DNA of 22,899 nucleotides, taken from positions 1 through 22,899 of the forward strand of contig CAYVFI010000058.1 in NCBI GenBank assembly GCA_964450955.1, in the 5' to 3' direction. Below, one piece after another: positions 14,917-22,847 of this stretch. The notes below the pieces were generated by a model. It made no database searches and was not told the origin of the DNA. It saw only the letters and a list, made by a program, of their open reading frames with translations. This DNA is from CAYNWT01 sp964450955 (GTDB lineage: Bacteria; Planctomycetota; Planctomycetia; Planctomycetales; Planctomycetaceae). How positions within the stretch are numbered: position 1 is the stretch's first letter; each line of letters begins with the position of its first letter. Made by a program: the position numbers and the translations under genes.

Positions 14917-17166
14917 GTGAACCTGAGAGCGTACACCCTTCCCACCGCTGCCTTCATCACTGCCTGTCTGTCGCTGACAACTGTCGCGCAGTCTGTGTGC
15001 CTGCCCGCGCCGCGGCTGATGACAACCATGCCGATGGGCGGCGCGGTTGGAACCACTTTCGATGTCACTATCAGCGGTCAGAACATCGAAGATGCAGAAC
15101 TCCTCAGCTTCTCGCATCCGGGCATCACTGCGGCTCACAAACTCAAGGCCGGTATCCCGATTCCCAACCAATACACCATCACCATTGCGCCCGACTGCCC
15201 GCCCGGAGTTCACGAAGCACGTGTCATGACGCGGCTCGGCGTTTCAACCTCCCGCGCGTTTAATGTCGGGACTCTGCCCGAAGCCACTCGAACGACAGCC
15301 AACACGTCGCTCGAAACCGCCCTGCCGCTGGAACTGAATTCTGTCTGCAACGCCACCATGACAAAGCAGGCCGTCGACTACTTCTCATTCAACGCCACCA
15401 AAGACCAGCGCATCGTCGTCGACTGCGTCGCGCGGAAGGTTGATTCGAAACTGACACCCGTCATCGTGGTTGCCGATGAGTCCGGAGCCGACCTGGTGGT
15501 CGAACGCCGCGGCGGGACGATTGACTTTACTGTTCCGGCAGATGGAACCTACGTGGTGAAGGTTCATGATCTCACGTACGGCGGCGGCCCTTACCATTTC
15601 TATCGGCTTGTGCTGCGTTCGCCGGACGCGGGTGTGGTCCTGCAGCGACCGGCTGGTACGCGGACGGTGAGTTCGTTTTCCTGGCCACCAGCCGGTATGG
15701 GCGATGCATCCGTTGCTCCGGAACGCGAACCAAACAACTCGGGATCGGCGGCGCAAAAAATTAAGTTGCCCTGCGACATCAGCGGTAGCTTCTTCCCGGC
15801 TGCCGACGTGGACTCATTTGAATTCACCGCGAAGAAGGGCGAGGTCTGGTGGGTGGAAGTTGCGTCAGAACGGTTCGGTCTGAACACCGATCCTGCGGTC
15901 GTGGTTCAACACGTCACAACTGTTGACGGTAAGGAAAAACTGACCGACGTCGCCGAATTCAGCGACATTGCCAGCCCCGTGAAAGTCTCCAGCAACGGCT
16001 ACTCCTACGATGGCCCGCCGTATAACGCCGGTTCGACAGACATCATTGGCAAGCTGGAAATCAAACAGGACGGCGTACACCGCTTGCAACTGTCCGACCT
16101 GTTTGGCGGAACTCGCAGCAACCCGCGCAATATCTATCGACTTGTTATTCGCAGGGCCGCTCCTGATTTCGCCATCGTTGGCTGGGCGCTTCACATGAAT
16201 CTCCGCAATGGCGATCGCAACGCTTTGTCCAAGCCACTGACACTTCGCCGCGGAGCGACCATGGCGGTCGAAGTCGTGACGGTTCGTCGCGACGGATTCG
16301 ACGGCGAGATCAATCTGCACATGAACAACCTCCCGCCAGGCGTCACAGCGCATGGCCTTAAGATTCCTGCGGGGCAGTCTCGCGGTATCGTGCTGCTGAC
16401 GGCAACCGAAGACGCTCCGCGTGGTGTGAGCCAGGCTGGGTTCACCGGTCGGGCAATAATTGGCGGCAAGGACGTTGTTCGAAACGGACATCTTGCGTCG
16501 ATGGCGTGGCCGGTTCCGAACGCGTGGAGCGAGGTTCCCGCTCCGCGGCTATTGGCTGATGTGCCGGTGTCTGTTTGCGATACAGAACTCACTCCCATCA
16601 CGATCGCGGCCACCACAGATAAACCACTGGAAGTGATCGCCGGCGAGAAGCTAACTATCCCGTTGGTTCACACGCGGCGCTGCGGGTTTTCCGGAGCGAA
16701 CATCAGTCTGAAAGCGTTCGGCGATTTCAGCAAAGCTCCGGCGTTCGCTGCTCCGCTGACTCAAGACAAATCGCAGGTTGTGCTGGATACAAAGACGCTG
16801 AAAACAAAGCCGGGAGAATACGTGCTGGCTTTCTATGGCAAGGCCGTCGCGAAATACCGATACAACCCAGAGGCGATTGCGATTGCCAACGCGGCATTCA
16901 AGCGAGCTCAAAAGAAGGCGACCGAACTGGACGCCGAAGCCAGGAAGCTGGCCAAGGCGGTTCAATCAGCGACCGCCGACAAGAAAGCTGCGGCTCAGAA
17001 AGCCTCCGCCGCTGCAAAGGCTGCTCACAAAGCGGCAACCGCGGCAGTCCGAACCGCAGACAGACAACTTAAAGCCGCACAAAAAAAAGCCGCGCCAAAA
17101 GATATCGTCGACATCGTTGTGACGAAGCCCATCACAGTCCGAGTGAAGCCAGCGGAGAAAAAATGA
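14917..17166 (+). CDS. Secreted PPC-domain protein with an Ala/Lys-rich helical insertion
   Basis: This 749-aa protein starts at GTG 14917, with GGAGAACG 6 nt upstream; the signal peptide (NLRAYTLPTAAFITACLSLTTVAQS) follows directly. Visible parts: an IPT/TIG-like beta domain at about 35-118 (MGGAVGTTFDVTISGQNI); a first PPC (bacterial pre-peptidase C-terminal) domain at about 128-235 (VDYFSFNATKDQRIVVDC, GTYVVKVHDLTYGGGPYHFYRLVL); and a second at about 268-408, beginning EREPNNSG and ending NIYRLVIRR. Beta-rich Ig-like sequence follows to about 655. Residues 660-727 are a histone-H1-like Ala/Lys helix inserted before the last strand (DIVVTKPITVRV). No catalytic motif was seen, so a structural or binding role outside the cytoplasm is likely. 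The stop overlaps the next gene's start (ATGA). Confidence 0.88.
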   Translation: MNLRAYTLPTAAFITACLSLTTVAQSVCLPAPRLMTTMPMGGAVGTTFDVTISGQNIEDAELLSFSHPGITAAHKLKAGIPIPNQYTITIAPDCPPGVHEARVMTRLGVSTSRAFNVGTLPEATRTTANTSLETALPLELNSVCNATMTKQAVDYFSFNATKDQRIVVDCVARKVDSKLTPVIVVADESGADLVVERRGGTIDFTVPADGTYVVKVHDLTYGGGPYHFYRLVLRSPDAGVVLQRPAGTRTVSSFSWPPAGMGDASVAPEREPNNSGSAAQKIKLPCDISGSFFPAADVDSFEFTAKKGEVWWVEVASERFGLNTDPAVVVQHVTTVDGKEKLTDVAEFSDIASPVKVSSNGYSYDGPPYNAGSTDIIGKLEIKQDGVHRLQLSDLFGGTRSNPRNIYRLVIRRAAPDFAIVGWALHMNLRNGDRNALSKPLTLRRGATMAVEVVTVRRDGFDGEINLHMNNLPPGVTAHGLKIPAGQSRGIVLLTATEDAPRGVSQAGFTGRAIIGGKDVVRNGHLASMAWPVPNAWSEVPAPRLLADVPVSVCDTELTPITIAATTDKPLEVIAGEKLTIPLVHTRRCGFSGANISLKAFGDFSKAPAFAAPLTQDKSQVVLDTKTLKTKPGEYVLAFYGKAVAKYRYNPEAIAIANAAFKRAQKKATELDAEARKLAKAVQSATADKKAAAQKASAAAKAAHKAATAAVRTADRQLKAAQKKAAPKDIVDIVVTKPITVRVKPAEKK

Positions 17167-18599
17167 GCCACCCGTTTAATGCTTCAACCAACTATTGCCC
17201 CGGTCCAGGTTCGGCCAGTCGCCGCGGATTCATGCGCATGGGACTCGCCGGGTTCTCAACGCTTAGTCTGCCTGGAATTCTCAGGCTTCGGGCTCAGGCA
17301 GCTGAGTCTAATCAGGGCGAGACGCGAACCGAAAAGACTGCGGTCATCATGGTTTGGAAACCGGGCGGTTGTTCGCATCTGGACACGTACGACCCCAAGC
17401 CGGAAGCGGCTCTGGAATACCGTGGTCCGTTCAAGACCATCCCGACCGCGGTTCCCGGCATGCACTTCACCGAACTGCTACCGATGCAGGCGAAGATTGC
17501 CGACAAGTTTACCGTACTGCGATCAATGCGCCACGGCAGCCCCGGTCACCCAGCCGGTTCAATGCGCATGCTGTCTGGCGACACCGACGTGCGCGACAAG
17601 CCGAAACCGAAGTATCCGGACTGGATGTCGATCGCGAATTACCTGCGATCACAGGACGGACCGCGAATCAATCCGCTGCCTGCCTACGTCGGCGTGAATG
17701 GACCGAAGACCTACAACGGTCCCGCATACCTGGGAGACGCGTACTCACCATTCAGTGTGGTCGGCGATCCCAACAAACCCAACTTCGTTGTGCCCAACAT
17801 TGGGTTGGCCGACGCTGCCGAAGTCAGACGGCTGAACCGAAGATCCACTCTCCGACAAAATCTCGACACACTCGAACGCGCGTTCGACCAGGCCGGCGAG
17901 ATGCAGGCGCTTGACGAATTCGAAAAGCAGGCCATGACGCTGCTTACCGGCAAACGCACAAAGGAAGCGTTCGACCTAAGCAAAGAAGACGACAAGACGC
18001 GCGATCGCTATGGTCGGAACACATGGGGTCAGCAGTTGCTGCTGGCAAGGCGGCTGATTGAAGCCGGCGTCGAAGTCATCACCAGCAGCCTGCGCGGTCC
18101 GCTGTGTGGTCGAGTCAGCAACTGGGACGACCACGCCGTCAACCATCATGTGTTCGACGCTCTGCGATTCCGCGCGAAGGCGTATGACCAGGCGGTGTCT
18201 GCGTTGATTGAAGACATCTACGAACGTGGCCTTGACCAGCGCGTTCTCGTGGTCGTGACGGGTGAGTTCGGTCGCACGCCAAAGATTAACTATCAACCCA
18301 GCACCGGAGCCGGCAATGCCAGCGCGGCGGCGGGAACCAGGCAACCCGGCCGCGATCACTGGCCCCGCGCGTTCTCAAATATTTGGGCTGGCGGTGGTAT
18401 CGAAACGGGGCGGTTCATCGGCGCGACGGATAAGTTGGGGCAGGATTCGGTCAAACGAATCTGCAGCGCGGGTGACTTTCTGGCGACCATCTACCATCAC
18501 CTGGGCATCGATTCGTCGAAGGTCTTCATCAAAGACTTCAACGGTCGACCGGTTCCGATCGTGAACCATGGCAAGCCGATTCGGGAACTGATTGGGTAA
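17163..18599 (+). CDS. DUF1501 protein with Tat signal
   Basis: This 478-aa protein has a twin-arginine signal SRRGFMRMGLAGFSTLSLPG (19-38), so it is exported folded. The DUF1501 domain, distantly related to the alkaline phosphatase/sulfatase fold, is marked by VWKPGGCSHLDTYDPKP (64-80), the MRHGSPGHPAGSMRMLSG stretch (122-139), a middle WGQQLLLARRLIEAGV and the late VVTGEFGRTPKIN. Members are abundant in planctomycetes, and the family has no established enzymatic function. It is translationally coupled to the PPC protein (4-bp ATGA overlap), which suggests that the two act together in the periplasm or on the cell surface. The start is ATG 17163. Length is normal. Confidence 0.94.
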   Translation: MSHPFNASTNYCPGPGSASRRGFMRMGLAGFSTLSLPGILRLRAQAAESNQGETRTEKTAVIMVWKPGGCSHLDTYDPKPEAALEYRGPFKTIPTAVPGMHFTELLPMQAKIADKFTVLRSMRHGSPGHPAGSMRMLSGDTDVRDKPKPKYPDWMSIANYLRSQDGPRINPLPAYVGVNGPKTYNGPAYLGDAYSPFSVVGDPNKPNFVVPNIGLADAAEVRRLNRRSTLRQNLDTLERAFDQAGEMQALDEFEKQAMTLLTGKRTKEAFDLSKEDDKTRDRYGRNTWGQQLLLARRLIEAGVEVITSSLRGPLCGRVSNWDDHAVNHHVFDALRFRAKAYDQAVSALIEDIYERGLDQRVLVVVTGEFGRTPKINYQPSTGAGNASAAAGTRQPGRDHWPRAFSNIWAGGGIETGRFIGATDKLGQDSVKRICSAGDFLATIYHHLGIDSSKVFIKDFNGRPVPIVNHGKPIRELIG

Positions 18600-18872
18600 G
18601 CCGTAACGGCTCAAACCAGGCAAGCCGGGCAGACGTTCCCGCCTGTGCAGTGAAACTCTGCACCAATCGCCGCACGTGCCGATGGCTGCTGTCTAATGTT
18701 GGGGCGGCTGGGTATAACGGGCCATTGTTCGGAGCATCGCGGCCGTCGAGCTACCAACCCGTAGTGGACGAGGCCACGAGTCCCGTTTGTTCTACCCGGT
18801 TTGGGGCGTCCGAGCCTTACCCACAACAAACGCAAGCCCGGCATTCACTTAGAACCCAACAAGACCGGCAAC
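18600..18872. other. Intergenic stretch, possible dispersed repeat, before the methyltransferase gene
   Basis: No gene is supported. AGCCGT-A-ACGGCT (18598-18610) forms a palindrome at the DUF1501 stop, and a 6-bp hairpin GTGCAG/CTGCAC sits at 18645-18663 without a T-run. The rest (about 18700-18830) contains several short self-complementary words. It resembles intergenic sequence I associate loosely with planctomycete genomes, but this cannot be tested within the window, where it occurs once. Confidence 0.4.
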
Positions 18873-19892
18873 ATGATTGCACCACTCCGCCAGCTTTGCT
18901 TCGTTTTGGAATCGCTTACGTACGGGCCCGGCTACGGCGGCCTGAACTACCAAATCCGAAACCCAAAGCCGCTCGACCCCGAGCCACTGTGGTCGCTGAT
19001 CAACACGCGCGAACCCAACCTCAAGACGTGGCTGGCCGACAACTTCCCACCACGGTTCATGCGTCGCTTCATGCTGGCTGCAAAGATGAAGCAGGATCAC
19101 CTGGTCGGCATCGACGAACACTACAACATTTCCAACGACTTTTACATGCTGTTTCTGGACAGCAAGTACAACTTCTATTCGTGTGCCGACTTCACCCCCG
19201 GCGACACGCTGGAACAGGCTCAAACAAACAAAGCCGATTTCATTTGCAACCTTGTCGATCCGAAGCCGGGCGAAAAGATCCTGGATCTCGGCTGCGGCTG
19301 GGGTGCAATGTTGAAGCGCATTTGCGAAGAGACCGATGACCGCGAAAACCTGTACGGTTACACGCTGTCGGAAGAGCAAGTCAAGTACAACGACAAACAC
19401 AACCACTTCAACGTCGAGTTCAAGAACTTCATTACGACCGACTACCCGAAGGAAACGTTCGACAAGATCTATTCCATCGGATCATGGGAACACGTCCGCC
19501 ACGACGACATCGCCGGCGTTCTAAAAAAACTGCACGACACGCTCAAGCCAGGCGGCCGCATGGTGAAACACTTCCTGGCCTCAACCACCGAAGAACTAAC
19601 CAACTCCATTGTCATCGCGCAGCTGTTCTTCCCCGGCTCCTACACTCCGTCACACGCCCGGCAGGTCATAGAATTTGAAGCGGCAGGCTTTCGCATCGTG
19701 CAAACCACGGTCCACGACTACCGTCCGACCCTTCGCGCGTGGTTCGACAACCTGGTCGCCAACAAAGCCGAAGCGATAAAGCTTGTGGGTGTGGAAATCT
19801 ACAACCGCTACCTGGTATTCTTCGCCGCCTCGTACCGCTACTTTGACCTGGGTCGAGCGACGCTGAACCGCTACGTTTTAGAACGTAACTAG
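18873..19892 (+). CDS. Cyclopropane-fatty-acyl-phospholipid synthase-like SAM methyltransferase
   Basis: This 339-aa protein belongs to the CMAS/CFA synthase family, which uses SAM and bicarbonate to add a methylene or methyl group to unsaturated lipid acyl chains. The start is ATG 18873 (the in-frame TTG at 18801 adds an unlikely tail). Motifs are DEHYNISNDFY (81-91), YNFYSCADF (99-107) with C104 matching the E. coli CFA C139 site, the SAM-binding loop ILDLGCGWGAM (136-146), GSWEHV with E206 (E239 in E. coli), KHFLAS with H233 (H266 in E. coli), and a C-terminal aromatic-rich helix NRYLVFFAASYRYF. It is shorter than E. coli Cfa (382 aa) and lacks much of the N-terminal domain. The HTIGS motif is changed to KHFLAS, so the exact lipid product is uncertain. 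No operon partner was seen. Confidence 0.88.
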   Translation: MIAPLRQLCFVLESLTYGPGYGGLNYQIRNPKPLDPEPLWSLINTREPNLKTWLADNFPPRFMRRFMLAAKMKQDHLVGIDEHYNISNDFYMLFLDSKYNFYSCADFTPGDTLEQAQTNKADFICNLVDPKPGEKILDLGCGWGAMLKRICEETDDRENLYGYTLSEEQVKYNDKHNHFNVEFKNFITTDYPKETFDKIYSIGSWEHVRHDDIAGVLKKLHDTLKPGGRMVKHFLASTTEELTNSIVIAQLFFPGSYTPSHARQVIEFEAAGFRIVQTTVHDYRPTLRAWFDNLVANKAEAIKLVGVEIYNRYLVFFAASYRYFDLGRATLNRYVLERN

Positions 19893-20088
19893 GGAGGGCA
19901 AGGTTCCGTGCGTTGGATTCCGGCAGACGCCCATCCGCGACCCGCGTGCGGCAGCTTACCGTCAACCCCGGGACTTTTGTTGTTGATCCCGCCCCGCGAA
20001 AAGCCGACGCCCATTGCTCGCCTTTTCGCCCGCAGAATCGCGGTTACCTGGGACTCGATCTCGGCTGACGCTTTGATACCATTTCGCC

Positions 20089-21900
20089 ATGTCAGATATC
20101 GTTAACATTGCAGCCTACAAGTTCGTCACGCTTGATGACCTCGAAAACCGGCGCGAGCATCTGCGCGAGTTAACCGAACAGTTGGGGTTGAAGGGAACCA
20201 TTCTGCTAAGCGAGGAAGGCATCAACTCGTTCCTGGCCGGAACACGCAGCGGGATTGACCAGTACCTGGCGGTTCTCAAATCAGAACCGGAATTCGCGGA
20301 CATCGAAGTCAAAGAAAGCCTCAGCGACGACCAGCCCTTCAGCCGCATGCTGGTTCGCATTAAGAACGAGATCATTGCGTTTGGTGTTGAGGGAATTGAC
20401 CCGCGACAGAAAACGTCCAGGCGAATTACAGCCAAAGAATTGAAGCAGTGGTACGACGAAGGCCGGCCGTTCACCATTCTTGACACTCGTAATGACTACG
20501 AGGTGGAACTCGGGACGTTCAAGAACGCGGTTCCAATTGGCGTTAACCATTTTCGCAACTTCCCGGAAGCTGTTGCCAAACTGCCGGACGAAATGCGTGA
20601 CCAACCTGTTGTCACGTTTTGCACAGGCGGCATTCGCTGTGAAAAAGCCGGCCCGTTTATGGAACAAGCCGGTTTTAAGAATGTCTACCAATTGGATGGT
20701 GGCATCCTGAAGTACTTCGAAGAATGCGGCGGCGACCATTACGACGGCGATTGCTTCGTGTTTGACAAGCGGGTCACGCTGGATCCGGAACTCAAGGAAA
20801 CAGATACCGAACTTTGCTACGCGTGTCTGGCCGCTTTGACGCTGGACGATCAGCAGTCCGAACTTTACGTACCGGGTGAGTCGTGCCCGAAGTGCTTTAA
20901 GTCGGACGAAGAAGCGATGGATGTTCGCATCGCCAAAAGACATGCAAAGATCGCGGAAGTCACAACGCCGCTGCCCGGTAGCCAGCCGTACGAAAACCAT
21001 CGCCCGATGAATGTTTCGGGGCGGTTCGACAAAGCCACCGTGGCTGAATTTATTCGAGAGTGCTACACGCCGCTTTCCGAAACTGAGTGGCAGGACGTGG
21101 TTGCCAAAGATCGACTGCTTAGAAACGAACAGCCCATCCAGCTTAGTGACACCGTCCGCGCCGGGGATCAGCTGATCCATCTGCAACCCGACCTAACAGA
21201 ACCGGATGTCAATCCAAGCATTGAAATTCTGCATGAAGACGACTTGATTGTCGTAATCAACAAACCGGCTCCGTTGCCCATGCATCCGTGCGGGCGCTAC
21301 AACCGAAATTCGCTTGTCGAAATTCTGAACCAGGTTTACCGCCCACAACGACTGCGGCCGATGCATCGCCTTGACGCCAACACGACCGGCGTCGTTGTCC
21401 TGGGCCGAACGCGCCGGGTTGCGTCGGCGGTGCAGCCACAGTTTGAAGCCAGCCAGGTACAAAAGGTGTACCTGGCCCATGTGCACGGACATCCGGACGA
21501 AAACAAGTTTTGGTCCGAAGCTGACATTTCCAACGAACGCGAACGACTGGGAGCCCGATCCACCACCGACTCAGGGCTGGCCGCACGGACGGACTTTGTG
21601 GTTCGCGAATACCGTGACGATGGAACCGCGATCATTGAAGCGATGCCAAAAACCGGGCGCACCAACCAAATCAGGCTGCACCTGGCCAACCTTGGGTTCC
21701 CGATCGTGGGCGATCCCGTTTACGGCCAGAATCCGCGGGACAACATAAACACTCTGCCAGTCGGCGCTCCGCCAATGCGACTGCATTCTTTGTCGATTGA
21801 GTTCTCCTACCCAAGCGGGCGGACAGCGAAATTTACGGCTCCGGAACCCGCGTGGCTTGGCGTTCCACTACCTCAGCACTCGCAAGCGAATACCCAATGA
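20089..21900 (+). CDS. trhO: Fusion of TrhO-type tRNA U34 hydroxylase (rhodanese) and RluA-family pseudouridine synthase
   Basis: This 603-aa protein is one continuous frame. Residues 1-290 match the TrhO/YceA (UPF0176) layout. An acylphosphatase-like N-domain (VNIAAYKFVTLDDLENRREHL, GTILLSEEGINSFLAG, 5-51) is followed by a rhodanese domain (about 113-213) with LDTRNDYEVELGTF and active site C178-TGGIRCEKA, then a C-terminal Cys-rich zinc-type module (C243, C246, C266, C269). TrhO makes 5-hydroxyuridine at tRNA position 34. Residues about 305-370 resemble an S4-like RNA-binding domain. Residues 375-595 are an RluA-type pseudouridine synthase: IVVINKPAPLPMHP (387-400), catalytic D429 in HRLDANTTGVVVLGR, and GRTNQIRLHLANLGFPIVGDPVYG (523-546). 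All key residues of both enzymes are present, so both halves may be active. The stop overlaps the DUF952 gene by ATGA. Confidence 0.94.
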   Translation: MSDIVNIAAYKFVTLDDLENRREHLRELTEQLGLKGTILLSEEGINSFLAGTRSGIDQYLAVLKSEPEFADIEVKESLSDDQPFSRMLVRIKNEIIAFGVEGIDPRQKTSRRITAKELKQWYDEGRPFTILDTRNDYEVELGTFKNAVPIGVNHFRNFPEAVAKLPDEMRDQPVVTFCTGGIRCEKAGPFMEQAGFKNVYQLDGGILKYFEECGGDHYDGDCFVFDKRVTLDPELKETDTELCYACLAALTLDDQQSELYVPGESCPKCFKSDEEAMDVRIAKRHAKIAEVTTPLPGSQPYENHRPMNVSGRFDKATVAEFIRECYTPLSETEWQDVVAKDRLLRNEQPIQLSDTVRAGDQLIHLQPDLTEPDVNPSIEILHEDDLIVVINKPAPLPMHPCGRYNRNSLVEILNQVYRPQRLRPMHRLDANTTGVVVLGRTRRVASAVQPQFEASQVQKVYLAHVHGHPDENKFWSEADISNERERLGARSTTDSGLAARTDFVVREYRDDGTAIIEAMPKTGRTNQIRLHLANLGFPIVGDPVYGQNPRDNINTLPVGAPPMRLHSLSIEFSYPSGRTAKFTAPEPAWLGVPLPQHSQANTQ

Positions 21901-22253
21901 ACGACGAACTCATCTACAAGATCTGTTCCATGCAACTCTGGGACCAAGCCAACCAGCAAGGATCGTTTACCGGCGCGCCGGTCGATGATGCCGATGGGTT
22001 CATCCACTTTTCAAACGCCGCTCAGCTGGCTGAAACAGCCGGCAAGCACTTCGCCGGACAGCACGACTTAGTACTGCTGACCGTGGCCGCGCATTCGCTG
22101 GGCGAATCATTAAAGTGGGAACCATCGCGCGGCGGCGATTTGTTTCCGCACCTTTATGGCGCGATGAAACTGGAATCGGTTGTTCGCGTTGACCCGTTGC
22201 TGTTGGATGACAACGGAGTTCACCTGTTGCCGGAACATGTGGCCGCTGGTTAG
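21897..22253 (+). CDS. DUF952 family protein
   Basis: This 118-aa cytosolic protein has the DUF952 landmarks IYKICSMQLWDQA (6-18), DGFIHFSN (33-40) and FPHLYGAM (83-90), at normal family length. The function is unknown; the fold is compact, and these proteins are often listed as glutathione-S-transferase-like or uncharacterised. ATG 21897 overlaps the stop of the TrhO-RluA fusion gene (ATGA), so translation is coupled. The longer frame from 21852 lies inside the upstream gene. A terminator-like hairpin follows 3 nt after the stop. Confidence 0.92.
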   Translation: MNDELIYKICSMQLWDQANQQGSFTGAPVDDADGFIHFSNAAQLAETAGKHFAGQHDLVLLTVAAHSLGESLKWEPSRGGDLFPHLYGAMKLESVVRVDPLLLDDNGVHLLPEHVAAG

Positions 22254-22256
22254 CGG

Positions 22257-22287
22257 TGTTTGAATGTCGTCTGTCAAACAGGGATTT
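22257..22287. terminator. Probable terminator after the DUF952 gene
   Basis: A perfect 7-bp stem TGTTTGA/TCAAACA with a 10-nt loop (22257-22280) is followed by GGGATTTT on the plus strand. It lies in the 80-bp gap between convergent genes. The stem is AT-rich, so strength is moderate. Confidence 0.5.
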
Positions 22288-22333
22288 TCGAAGGATGGAT
22301 TTCTGTGTTCGGCAGTCTGCGGTTCCTCACCGA

Positions 22334-22642
22334 TTACGCAGGTTCCAGAATATGCAGAGTCGTCCCGGCGACCAGGTCTTTCACCTTCTCGCGGTACGCC
22401 CCCATGTGCGGCGCGACCAGATGAGCTTTCAGAGCATCCAGCGATTCCCACTTCTCAATCACGGTGACCACATCGGCACCTTTGATTTCCTGTGGAGCGA
22501 TGTCGGTGGCCGCATCAACAGCCGGACCGTACTCAATGCAGCCAGTCTCTTCATGAACCAACGGCACCAGCTTGTTGAACTCAGCAACAAACGCGTCGCG
22601 AGAACCTGTATTGAGTTGAATGGTGGCGATGACATGAATCAT
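22334..22642 (-). CDS. Antibiotic-biosynthesis-monooxygenase (ABM)-like protein
   Basis: This 102-aa ferredoxin-like dimeric alpha/beta protein starts at ATG 22642 (MIHVIATIQL). The frame upstream of it runs through the dispersed repeat and is not coding. Features are the opening strand HVIATIQL, the helix SRDAFVAEFNKLVPLVHEETGCIEYG (14-39, where ABM/YgiN proteins have VxxEPGCLxY), the strand VVTVIEKWES (59-68) with the Glu-x-Trp, and the helix LDALKAHLVAPHMGAYREKV (69-88) with the HxxxPHM pattern. Such proteins oxidise quinones or act on small electrophiles without cofactors; the substrate here is unknown. It is convergent to the DUF952 gene. Confidence 0.9.
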   Translation of the reverse strand: MIHVIATIQLNTGSRDAFVAEFNKLVPLVHEETGCIEYGPAVDAATDIAPQEIKGADVVTVIEKWESLDALKAHLVAPHMGAYREKVKDLVAGTTLHILEPA

Positions 22643-22757
22643 TTCAGGAACTTCTTTCAACAGCATTAAGGTTTCTGCACCAGGCGATTCAGGAACACAC
22701 CGTTCCCGCGACCCTCGCCGCAACTTAGTAAAACGATCTTCAACACGCCACGCGCAG

Positions 22758-22813
22758 TCGCCTCTACCGCTTGCAGGAGAGGGCGCGGTTTCAGCCGCGA
22801 GAGATGGCGAGCC
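22758..22813 (+). repeat. 56-nt hairpin repeat element, copy B
   Basis: It aligns without gaps to 12440-12495, with 50 of 56 positions identical and the same orientation. Two changes fall in the arms of the 11-bp palindrome and weaken it; the second hairpin GCGG/CCGC is kept. It lies upstream of the ABM-like gene, about 115 bp from its start. Confidence 0.85.
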
Positions 22814-22847
22814 AAAATCTGGCAACGTGTTGTTGGTTGAAGGTTGG

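Noticed and set aside
18690..18800. Possible integron attC-like site
   Set aside because: Some AAC/GTT words are present, but no paired R/L core sites with the required spacing, and no integrase nearby.
18849..19406. 185-codon minus-strand frame inside the methyltransferase gene
   Set aside because: Antisense shadow; the hydrophobic look (VVFVVVLDLL) comes from reversed Asp/Asn codons of the real gene.
20281..21186. 301-codon minus-strand frame inside the TrhO-RluA gene
   Set aside because: Antisense shadow of a gene with clear catalytic motifs; no recognisable domain.
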